Part shown: in pieces, positions 1 to 5,073 of the stretch
Layout of the letters: every line of letters begins with the position of its first letter
Numbering within the stretch: position 1 is the stretch's first letter
DNA from: Roseovarius sp.
GTDB lineage: Bacteria > Pseudomonadota > Alphaproteobacteria > Rhodobacterales > Rhodobacteraceae
Reading direction: 5' to 3'
Length of the DNA stretch: 9,353 bases
Assembly: GCA_023260815.1 (NCBI GenBank)
Contig: JALQUE010000169.1
Span: 1 to 9,353, forward strand
Notes under the pieces: model-generated
Databases searched by the model: none
Told to the model about the DNA's origin: nothing
What the model saw: the letters and a program-made list of their open reading frames with translations, nothing else
Program-made: the position numbers and the translations under genes

Positions 1-146
1 AGACCATTGCCAAATATTTGGGCAATGACTTTGAGGTTCTTGCGTCGGTTGGTCACATTCGCGACCTAGCAGAACCAAAAGAGATTCCCGCCGACAAGAA
101 AAAGGGTCCGCTGGGAAAATTCTCGATCGATGTAGATAACGACTTC
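1..146 (+). pseudogene. topA: DNA topoisomerase I N-terminal fragment, actinobacterial type, cut at both ends
   Basis: Type IA topoisomerases relax negative supercoils; this piece is the start of the TOPRIM domain. Reading from base 3, the frame gives TIAKYLGNDFEVLASVGHIR and then RDLAEPKEIPADKKKGPLGK, ending ..FSIDVDNDF at 146. It matches, from family knowledge, the region after the VESPAKAK start of TopA. The SVGHIRDL and KKGPLGKFSIDVDNDF forms are typical of actinobacterial TopA; alphaproteobacterial enzymes usually read ASYGHVRDLP with a shorter following loop. The family continues F-E-P-Y-Y-V after this point, but here the frame turns into the antisense of the HU gene, so about 800 residues are missing. 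The left end is cut by the window edge. GC is about 47%, well below the rest. It is either a chimeric join in the assembly or a real gene remnant. The identity of the fragment is fairly sure; its being a genuine neighbour of HU is not. Confidence 0.75.
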
Positions 147-151
147 CGCGA

Positions 152-439
152 TCAGCCGTTGACGCTGTCCTTCAGAGCCTTCGCGATGGTCATCTTGACC
201 ACCTTGTCGGCTTCTTTCTTGAACTGCTCGCCGGTGGCCGGGTTGCGGACCATGCGCTCGGGGCGCTCGCGGCAGTAGATCTTGCCAACGCCCGGAAGGG
301 TGACGGCACCGCCGCCCGACACTTCGCGGGTGATGATCGCGGTCACGGCGTCGAGTGCTGTGCCGGCGGATTTCTTGTCAGTGCCCATTTCATCGGCCAG
401 TGCCGCAACGAGCTGGGTTTTGGTCATGGGTTTTGCCAT
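152..439 (-). CDS. hup: HU family DNA-binding protein
   Basis: Histone-like nucleoid protein of 95 aa that binds DNA as a dimer, bends it, and acts throughout the nucleoid. The N-terminal helical dimerisation part spans about residues 6-45 (TKTQLVAALADEMG start). It is followed by SGGGAVTLPGVGKI and the beta-ribbon DNA arm at about 54-76, with the diagnostic RNPATGE at 65-71 that holds the intercalating proline. The length fits the family (about 90-95 aa). The KIYCRERPERMVRNP form of the arm is what I recall from Rhodobacteraceae HU proteins. The ATG at 437-439 is preceded by AAGGAG (plus-strand bases 448-453) at good spacing, which fixes the start. The gene seems to stand alone with its own upstream region of 130 bases. 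Only about five bases separate its stop from the foreign-looking topA piece, so any native terminator is missing from this window. Confidence 0.95.
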   Translation of the reverse strand: MAKPMTKTQLVAALADEMGTDKKSAGTALDAVTAIITREVSGGGAVTLPGVGKIYCRERPERMVRNPATGEQFKKEADKVVKMTIAKALKDSVNG

Positions 440-485
440 TTTATGGTCTCCTTCAACTGCCCGGTCCTAGGGCCTCATGCGCAGA

Positions 486-514
486 ATTTAACTGTATGTT
501 GTGACCAAACACAA
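486..514 (-). promoter_or_regulatory. Possible sigma-70 promoter for the HU gene
   Basis: On the minus strand a TTGTGT hexamer (509-514) lies exactly 17 bases upstream of TTAAAT (486-491). The -10 matches the TATAAT consensus at four of six positions; the -35 has the TTG core that alphaproteobacterial promoters keep. It sits in the AT-rich stretch between amn and HU, about 47 bases before the HU start codon. Seen by eye only, so weakly supported. Confidence 0.35.
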
Positions 515-569
515 TGAATAGTAGGGAAAAGCAAGTGTTTTTCGCGGATTTTGGGGGGATTTTCTTGGT

Positions 570-2051
570 CTATAGGAACGCGGTTTCACTGAAGCTGCGC
601 AATTTCCGGCTATGGATGCGTTCAAGCGGCATCTGACGCAGGGTCTCGATTGCGCGAATCCCGATCATCAGGTGCCGCGCGACTTGCGTCTTGTAGAAGT
701 CCGAGGCCATGCCCGGAAGCTTCAATTCACCATGCAGTGGCTTGTCGGACACGCACAGAAGTGTGCCATAGGGAACCCGGAAGCGAAATCCGTTGGCCGC
801 GATCGTGGCACTTTCCATATCGAGAGCGATGGCCCGGGACTGGCTGAGCCGTTGCACCGGGCCGGACTGGTCGCGCAGTTCCCAGTTGCGGTTGTCGAGG
901 CTGGCCACCGTGCCGGTGCGCATCACCCGCTTGAGATCATATCCAGTGAGCTGGGTTTCCGCCTCGACCGCGTTTTCCAGGGCGATCTGGATCTCTGCCA
1001 GCGCCGGGATGGGCACCCAGGAGGGCAGATCGGCGTCCAACACCCGGTCTTCGCGCAGATAGGCATGGGCCAGCACGAAATCGCCAAGTTGCTGCGTGTT
1101 GCGCAGGCCCGCGCAATGGCCGACCATGATCCAGGCATGTGGCCGCAGGACGGCGATGTGATCTGTTGCCGTCTTGGCATTCGACGGGCCGACGCCGATA
1201 TTGACCAGAGTGATCCCCGAGCCGTTCGCGCGCTTGAGGTGGAACGCCGGCATCTGGGGCTGTTTTTCCGATGCCTCGATCACCTGATCGGGGCCGGTGA
1301 TCTGTGCGTTGCCGGTGCTGACGAAGGCGGTATAGCCGCTTTCGGGGTTGGCCAGCATCCGCCGTGCATAGGCTTCGAACTCCGAGACGTAGAACTGGTA
1401 GTTGGTGAACAGGACGTGGTTCTGAAAATGTTCGGGGTCGGTGGCGGTGTAATGCGACAGGCGCGCCAGCGAGTAATCGACGCGCTGCGCGGTGAAGGGC
1501 GCGAGGGGCTCCGTGCCGTCGGGTGCGGGACGGCCGGTGCCGTTGACGATGTCGTCATTGGTCGTGCTCAGGTCCGGCACGTCGAACACATCGCGCAGGG
1601 TGAAATCCGCCGCCCCTTCCTGAGGGACGGTCAGCGACGGGTCATTGGCCACGGCGAAGTGAATGGGCATCGGTGTGTCCGACAGGCCGATGGTGACCGG
1701 CACGTCGTGGTTTTCCACCAGAAGACCGATCTGCTGCTCAAGGTAATGCCGAAACAGATCGGGCCGCGTGATTGTCGTCGCATGGGTGCCGGGCGCAGCG
1801 ACGTGCCCAAAGCTCAGGCGGCTGTCGATCCGCGCGTGGCTGGCTGTGGTGATCCGGATTTCGGGGTAGAAGGCCCGCACGCGATGCTCGGGTTTGCCGG
1901 TGCGCAAGGCGGACTGAAACTCGGTGGACAGGAAGCCGACCGCCGCATCGTACAGGGCAGTCAGGCGCGCGACGGCGGCGCGCGGATCGGTGAACGCTTC
2001 GGGCGGTGGCGCCGCGGGCGTCTTGACCCCGGCGGTGTCGTCGATCGTCAT
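570..2051 (-). CDS. amn: AMP nucleosidase
   Basis: Cytosolic enzyme that hydrolyses AMP to adenine and ribose 5-phosphate, lowering AMP and feeding purine salvage. With the start chosen here it is 493 aa, close to the E. coli enzyme. The N-terminal AMP nucleosidase domain covers about residues 15-180 and includes RPDLFRHYLEQQIGLLVENH at 96-115. The C-terminal nucleoside phosphorylase-like domain (about 190-480) has NIGVGPSNAKTATDH (284-298), GHCAGLRNTQQLGDF (311-325), the ribose-binding DMES (411-414) and the SDKP acid segment (435-438). The end, IHSRKLRSFSETAFL, is typical of Amn. Two in-frame ATGs exist: 2064-2066 and 2049-2051. The inner one has GAGG nine bases upstream and was chosen; the outer would add five residues. 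It is divergent from the VOC gene and followed by 130 bases without a convincing terminator. Confidence 0.95.
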   Translation of the reverse strand: MTIDDTAGVKTPAAPPPEAFTDPRAAVARLTALYDAAVGFLSTEFQSALRTGKPEHRVRAFYPEIRITTASHARIDSRLSFGHVAAPGTHATTITRPDLFRHYLEQQIGLLVENHDVPVTIGLSDTPMPIHFAVANDPSLTVPQEGAADFTLRDVFDVPDLSTTNDDIVNGTGRPAPDGTEPLAPFTAQRVDYSLARLSHYTATDPEHFQNHVLFTNYQFYVSEFEAYARRMLANPESGYTAFVSTGNAQITGPDQVIEASEKQPQMPAFHLKRANGSGITLVNIGVGPSNAKTATDHIAVLRPHAWIMVGHCAGLRNTQQLGDFVLAHAYLREDRVLDADLPSWVPIPALAEIQIALENAVEAETQLTGYDLKRVMRTGTVASLDNRNWELRDQSGPVQRLSQSRAIALDMESATIAANGFRFRVPYGTLLCVSDKPLHGELKLPGMASDFYKTQVARHLMIGIRAIETLRQMPLERIHSRKLRSFSETAFL

Positions 2052-2059
2052 TGCTGTTG

Positions 2060-2065
2060 TCCTCA
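2060..2065 (-). promoter_or_regulatory. Ribosome binding site deciding the amn start
   Basis: The minus strand reads TGAGGA here, leaving nine bases between GAGG and the inner ATG (2049-2051). The outer candidate ATG (2064-2066) overlaps this motif and has only a weak CAGG upstream, so the inner start is preferred. Confidence 0.5.
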
Positions 2066-2140
2066 TGTGGCCTGCTGCACCGTCGCTTGCACGTTGACAC
2101 GCCCCAAGACGGCATTCAAGCTGACCCCGCGCGGCTCAAC

Positions 2141-2144
2141 GAGG
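2141..2144 (+). promoter_or_regulatory. Ribosome binding site deciding the VOC gene start
   Basis: GAGG lies five bases before the ATG at 2150. The longer in-frame reading from 2051 would run through the amn start region and encodes a low-complexity head unlike the VOC fold, so 2150 is the likely start. Confidence 0.55.
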
Positions 2145-2149
2145 ATGCC

Positions 2150-2596
2150 ATGGATTACGACACTGTCACGCCGGAGGCGTTCGGCGCCTCGCTGCGCGGG
2201 TTCGGCTTCAATATCCTTGTCAGGGACGTGCCGCGCACCGCGCGGTTCCTGAACCAGGTGTTCGGGCTGTCCATCCACAGGCTCAGCCCCGATTTCGCCA
2301 TCGTGGCGCAGGGCTGCAACGTGATGCAGCTTCATTCCGACGGCACCTATCACGCCAACCCCCTGTCGGGTCTTCTGCCGGAAAATCCGCCGCGTGGCGC
2401 GGGTATTGAAATCCGGCTCTATGACTGCGATCCCGACAGCGCCGCCCGCAAGGCCGAAGCGGCGGGGGGCACCGTTCTGCAACGGCCCGGCGACAAACCG
2501 CATGGCCTGCGTGAGGCCTATATCTTGTGCGCGGATGGCTATGCCTGGGTGCCGTCCCGCCCCCTTGCCGATAATCCGAAAGGAGACATGACATGA
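2150..2596 (+). CDS. VOC (glyoxalase/dioxygenase-fold) family protein
   Basis: A single small protein of 148 aa with the two-module vicinal-oxygen-chelate fold. Module one is seen in GFNILVRDVPRTARFLNQVF (residues 18-37), the usual beta strand, then the helix before the conserved GL, followed by FAIVAQGCNVMQLH (49-62). Module two runs from GIEIRLYDCDPDSAARKAEA (85-104) to LREAYILCADGYAWVP (120-135), the typical 'G-R-x-x-x-x-D-P-x-G-x-x-W' ending. H62 and E87 fall where metal ligands often lie, but this is not proven. The family spans glyoxalases, ring-cleaving dioxygenases, isomerases and antibiotic-binding proteins, so the substrate cannot be read from sequence. The stop overlaps the aldolase start as ATGA, so the two genes are probably co-translated. 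It is divergent from amn, with about 98 bases between starts. Confidence 0.85.
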   Translation: MDYDTVTPEAFGASLRGFGFNILVRDVPRTARFLNQVFGLSIHRLSPDFAIVAQGCNVMQLHSDGTYHANPLSGLLPENPPRGAGIEIRLYDCDPDSAARKAEAAGGTVLQRPGDKPHGLREAYILCADGYAWVPSRPLADNPKGDMT

Positions 2597-3351
2597 CAGT
2601 TATGACGCAGCTCAATCCCAATATGAACCACTGGCAAGAGCGTGTGGACCTTGCCGCTGCCTTCCGCTGGACCGCCCGACTGAACATGCACGAGGCGGTT
2701 GCCAATCATTTCAGCCTGTCGATCAACGACGACGGGACGAAGTTTTTGATGAACCCCAACCAGATGCATTTCGCCCGGATCAAGGCCAGCGATCTGATCG
2801 AAGTGGATGCCAACGACCCGGACACATTGTCCAAGCCCGGCGCGCCGGACCCTACGGCCTGGGGGTTGCATGGCGGCTTGCACCGGCATTGCCCGCATGC
2901 GCGTTGCGCCATGCATGTACACTCGATCCATGCCACGGTTCTGGCCAGCCTTGCCGACAGCACCCTGCCGCCGATCGACCAGAACTGTGCCACCTTCTTC
3001 AACCGCTACGTGATCGATGACGGTTACGGCGGGCTGGCCTTCGAGGATGAGGGCGAGCGGTGTGCCGCGCTTTTCTCGGACCCCAAGCAGAAGGTGATGA
3101 TCATGGGCAATCATGGCGTCATGATCATTGGCGACAGCGTGGCCGACACGTTCAACCGGCTCTATTATTTCGAGCGCGCCGCCGAGACCTATATTCGCGC
3201 GCTGCAGACTGGCCAGAAACTCCGCGTCTTGTCCGATGAGGTGGCCGAAAAGACCGCGCGCGAGCTTGAGGGCTATCCCGGACAGGCGGACCAGCACCTG
3301 TCGGAACTCAAGGCCATTCTGGACGCCGAAGGCTCGGACTACGCGGCTTAA
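2593..3351 (+). CDS. Class II aldolase/adducin-family protein
   Basis: A 252-aa protein with the class II aldolase/adducin head fold (FucA, AraD and adducin relatives). The zinc ligands are in place: H108 and H110 in AMHVHS, and H174 in GNHGVM. MNPNQMHFARIKASDLIEVD (53-72) matches the family's substrate phosphate loop region. In FucA the catalytic base is the glutamate of SSEWRFH; the aligned stretch here is P87-T88-A89-W90-G91-L92-H93, so alanine replaces it. Lack of this glutamate is, as I recall, common in the adducin-like branch, whose reaction is poorly defined; a sugar-phosphate aldolase call would be unsafe. The ATG overlaps the VOC stop (ATGA) and has AGGAG at 2581-2585, seven bases upstream. 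The TAA stop is the first three bases of the following repeat element. The family assignment is confident; the function is open. Confidence 0.88.
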   Translation: MTVMTQLNPNMNHWQERVDLAAAFRWTARLNMHEAVANHFSLSINDDGTKFLMNPNQMHFARIKASDLIEVDANDPDTLSKPGAPDPTAWGLHGGLHRHCPHARCAMHVHSIHATVLASLADSTLPPIDQNCATFFNRYVIDDGYGGLAFEDEGERCAALFSDPKQKVMIMGNHGVMIIGDSVADTFNRLYYFERAAETYIRALQTGQKLRVLSDEVAEKTARELEGYPGQADQHLSELKAILDAEGSDYAA

Positions 3352-3464
3352 AGCGTTTCGCGGAAAACCTCACGCGCAGATTTTCGCGACATGCAGTCTG
3401 CCGTTCAATCGTTGCACGCGTTCCGCTTCTGGCTGATGCCTCAGGTCAAAGGCGGAACGCTTTA
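3349..3464. repeat. 116-bp intergenic element with inverted ends and two internal hairpins
   Basis: Both ends, read inward, start TAAAGCGTT(T or C)CGC: at 3349-3361 on the plus strand and at 3464-3452 on the minus strand. The left half folds as TCGCG-g-AAAA (3358-3367) with TTTTCGCGA (3381-3389). The right half folds as GCGTTCCGC (3418-3426) with a perfect GCGGAACGC (3452-3460). The leading TAA of each end is the stop codon of the convergent neighbour. The form resembles a MITE or REP-like intergenic repeat and could end transcription from both sides, although no T-run follows either stem. Only one copy lies in this window, so its being a dispersed repeat is inference; I have a faint memory of similar sequences in Rhodobacteraceae genomes. 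Confidence 0.6.
3418..3460. terminator. Possible bidirectional terminator hairpin
   Basis: A perfect 9-bp stem, GCGTTCCGC (3418-3426) with GCGGAACGC (3452-3460), closes a 25-base loop. The loop itself contains CTGA/TCAG, which can pair as an inner stem. It lies between two convergent genes, where a shared terminator is expected. No U-tract follows, so intrinsic termination is unproven. Confidence 0.4.
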
Positions 3465-3947
3465 GGCCGGGCGCAGTCCGGTTTCCACCAACAGCCCCTT
3501 GCGCTTGGCCTCGTAATAGTAGCCGCGTGCATACCAGCCGATCGTGGCATCCGGATCGCCATCGGCCACCAGATAAGCGCCGCGCAGGTATCTGACGGCG
3601 TATTTCAGGTTGGTTTCCGCATCCAGCAGATCATCCGGCTGGCCGCGAAACCCCATTGTGCGCGCCGTCTGAGGCAGGATTTGCAACAGACCGTAATATG
3701 GTCCGTTGCGCGCCCAGGGCCGATGGGTGCTTTCGCGGATCGCCAGACGGTGCACCAGGGACCGAGGCACACCGTTCAGATCGGCATACTGGTTGATCAG
3801 CTGGCGCAGCTCGGGCGTCTCGTTGGGATAAAGCGGTGGTTCGGTCGGGCCTTGGCTGGCGGTGATCGCACCCTCGCGTGCGGTGCATCCCGCAAGTGCG
3901 CCTGCGCATATGATGACAAGGGCGGAACGGCGGCTGAACATCTGCAT
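3462..3947 (-). CDS. Lipoprotein lytic transglycosylase (SLT domain)
   Basis: A 161-aa lipoprotein expected to cleave peptidoglycan glycan strands with formation of 1,6-anhydro-muramyl ends, acting in the periplasm from a lipid anchor. The N-terminus has two arginines, a hydrophobic run and a lipobox L18-A19-G20-C21, so C21 is the likely lipidated residue. The SLT domain (about 45-150) shows the catalytic glutamate E72 in AIRESTHRPWA, then YYGLLQILPQTARTMGF (84-100), NLKYAVRYL (113-121), and YARGYY in place of the usual YNAG. It is short but complete for the compact SLT group. The ATG at 3945-3947 has GGAG five bases upstream; a second ATG two codons on is possible. The longer reading frame to 4271 runs over the divergent gene and destroys the signal peptide, so it was refused. 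The stop lies in the repeat element. Confidence 0.88.
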   Translation of the reverse strand: MQMFSRRSALVIICAGALAGCTAREGAITASQGPTEPPLYPNETPELRQLINQYADLNGVPRSLVHRLAIRESTHRPWARNGPYYGLLQILPQTARTMGFRGQPDDLLDAETNLKYAVRYLRGAYLVADGDPDATIGWYARGYYYEAKRKGLLVETGLRPA

Positions 3948-3952
3948 GGGAA

Positions 3953-3956
3953 CTCC
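3953..3956 (-). promoter_or_regulatory. Ribosome binding site deciding the transglycosylase start
   Basis: GGAG on the minus strand stands five bases before the ATG at 3945-3947, which places the start directly before the lipoprotein signal peptide. Confidence 0.5.
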
Positions 3957-4011
3957 ACAATGACCCTGCGGACGATAGTGCCACTGGGCACCGCCTCTGC
4001 GCCAGCCCCGG

Positions 4012-4028
4012 TTTCGCGATCCGCGAAA
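4012..4028. promoter_or_regulatory. Perfect inverted repeat in a divergent promoter region
   Basis: TTTCGCG (4012-4018) and CGCGAAA (4022-4028) are perfect inverted arms around a three-base centre, ATC. The site is in the 133-base gap between two divergently transcribed genes, where an operator would be expected. Both neighbours start on either side, so it could affect either. No known regulator motif is recognised. Confidence 0.35.
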
Positions 4029-4080
4029 GATCGCCCATACGCCCCTTGCCTTTGCCGCTGCGATGGCCAATTCATGACCC

Positions 4081-4941
4081 ATGAGCAAGACACTCCTTTC
4101 CTTCGGCCATGGTTTTTCGGCCCGCGCCTTGTCGCCTTTGCTTCTGGCGCGGGGCTGGACGATCCACGGCACCACCCGCTCGCCCGACAAGGCCAAGACC
4201 CTGCAGGCCGAGGGGGTGACCCCGATCCTGTGGCCCGATGGCGACCTGTCCGAGGCACTGGACAGCGCCACTCATATCCTTATTTCCGCCGGTCCCGATG
4301 CCGATGGCGACCCGGTGCTGAACCTGTGTGGTGACCGTATCGCCGCCATTGCCCCCCGGCTGGACTGGGTGGGGTATCTCTCGACCACCGGCGTCTATGG
4401 TGACCATCAGGGGGGCTGGGTGGCCGAGGACACGCCCCTGACCCCCTCGACCAGGCGGGGGCAGATGCGGGTCGATGCCGAAGCTGCATGGCAGGCTATC
4501 CCCGGCTTGCCGCTGCATATCTTCCGGCTGGCGGGCATCTACGGCCCCGGCCGTGGTCCCTTCGAAAAGGTCCGCCAAGGCACCGCGCGGCGTATCGTGA
4601 AACCCGGTCAGGTGTTCAGCCGCATTCATGTCGATGACATCGCGCAGGTGCTGCTGGCGTCGATCGACCGGCCCAACCCCGGTGCGGCCTACAATGTCTG
4701 CGACGACGATCCCGCGCCGCCGCAGGACGTGATCGGCCATGCCGCCGAATTGCTGGGCTTGCCCTTGCCCGCCGAAGTGCCCTTCGACGAGGCCGACATG
4801 ACCCCGATGGCGCGTAGCTTCTATGCCGAGTCCAAGCGCGTCGACAACACCCGCATGAAACACGAGCTTGGCGTCACCCTGATCCATCCCGATTACCGCA
4901 CCGGCCTTCGCGCCTTGCTGGCGCAGGACGGCGGCGCCTGA
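4081..4941 (+). CDS. SDR-family NAD(P)-binding protein, YeeZ-like (epimerase/dehydratase fold)
   Basis: A 286-aa protein with a Rossmann fold of the extended or atypical short-chain dehydrogenase type. The N-terminal nucleotide loop is LLSFGHGFSARAL (5-17), a GxGFxA variant of the GxxGxxG motif. YLSTTGVYGDHQGGWVAEDT (99-118) is the family's active-site Ser/Thr region. RLAGIYGPGRGPFEKVRQG (149-167), FSRIHVDDIAQVL (179-191) and YNVCDDDPAP (204-213) are standard for epimerase-like members and E. coli YeeZ. The classical YxxxK pair is not evident after STTGVYG; the matching stretch reads PSTRRGQMRVDAE, so dehydrogenase activity is uncertain. No substrate is known. No strong Shine-Dalgarno precedes the ATG at 4081, but in-frame upstream sequence offers no better start. 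It is divergent from the transglycosylase. The TGA stop overlaps the first of three tandem repeats. Confidence 0.85.
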   Translation: MSKTLLSFGHGFSARALSPLLLARGWTIHGTTRSPDKAKTLQAEGVTPILWPDGDLSEALDSATHILISAGPDADGDPVLNLCGDRIAAIAPRLDWVGYLSTTGVYGDHQGGWVAEDTPLTPSTRRGQMRVDAEAAWQAIPGLPLHIFRLAGIYGPGRGPFEKVRQGTARRIVKPGQVFSRIHVDDIAQVLLASIDRPNPGAAYNVCDDDPAPPQDVIGHAAELLGLPLPAEVPFDEADMTPMARSFYAESKRVDNTRMKHELGVTLIHPDYRTGLRALLAQDGGA

Positions 4942-4975
4942 AATCGGTACCTGAGATCGGCGCCTGAAATCGCGG
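4937..4975. repeat. Three 13-bp tandem repeats after the epimerase gene
   Basis: Units start at 4937, 4950 and 4963: CCTGAAATCGGTA, CCTGAGATCGGCG and CCTGAAATCGCGG, sharing the core CCTGARATCG. The first unit contains the TGA stop of the preceding gene, and each unit carries a TGA in the same place. A related CCTGAGAT occurs again at 5003. A slippage origin is likely; a binding-site array is possible. Confidence 0.65.
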
Positions 4976-5004
4976 CAGCTGCACAGGTTCGCCCCACCAC
5001 CGCC

Positions 5005-5021
5005 TGAGATGATTTATCTCA
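5005..5021. promoter_or_regulatory. Palindrome upstream of the membrane-protein gene
   Basis: TGAGAT (5005-5010) and ATCTCA (5016-5021) are perfect inverted arms around GATTT. The arms extend by GCC/GGC across one bulged base. The site is about 53 bases before the ATG at 5074 and about 64 bases after the previous stop. It could be an operator, or a weak hairpin ending the upstream transcript. No T-run follows. Confidence 0.35.
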
Positions 5022-5073
5022 TGGCGCTCTGACGCGATGGCTTTAGGCTGGGCATCACGTTACCGGACCCGTC

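Noticed and set aside
541..569. Search for an amn terminator
   Set aside because: The stretch after the amn stop has a C-run between two AAAATCC copies but no stem-loop, so no terminator was called.
2094..2099. TTGACA resembling a -35 box upstream of the VOC gene
   Set aside because: No acceptable -10 hexamer lies 16 to 18 bases downstream (the 17-base position reads CAAGCT), so a promoter cannot be supported.
612..2252. 546-aa open frame on the plus strand across amn
   Set aside because: It is antisense to a clear AMP nucleosidase. GC-rich codon use leaves the opposite frame free of stops, and the translation is rich in R, G, H and D with no domain.
3948..4271. Longer start for the lytic transglycosylase
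   Set aside because: It would bury the lipoprotein signal peptide inside the protein and overlap the divergent YeeZ-like gene; a good ribosome site supports the shorter form.
4072..4887. 271-aa minus-strand frame across the YeeZ-like gene
   Set aside because: It is the antisense shadow of a recognised Rossmann protein, with no family match seen.
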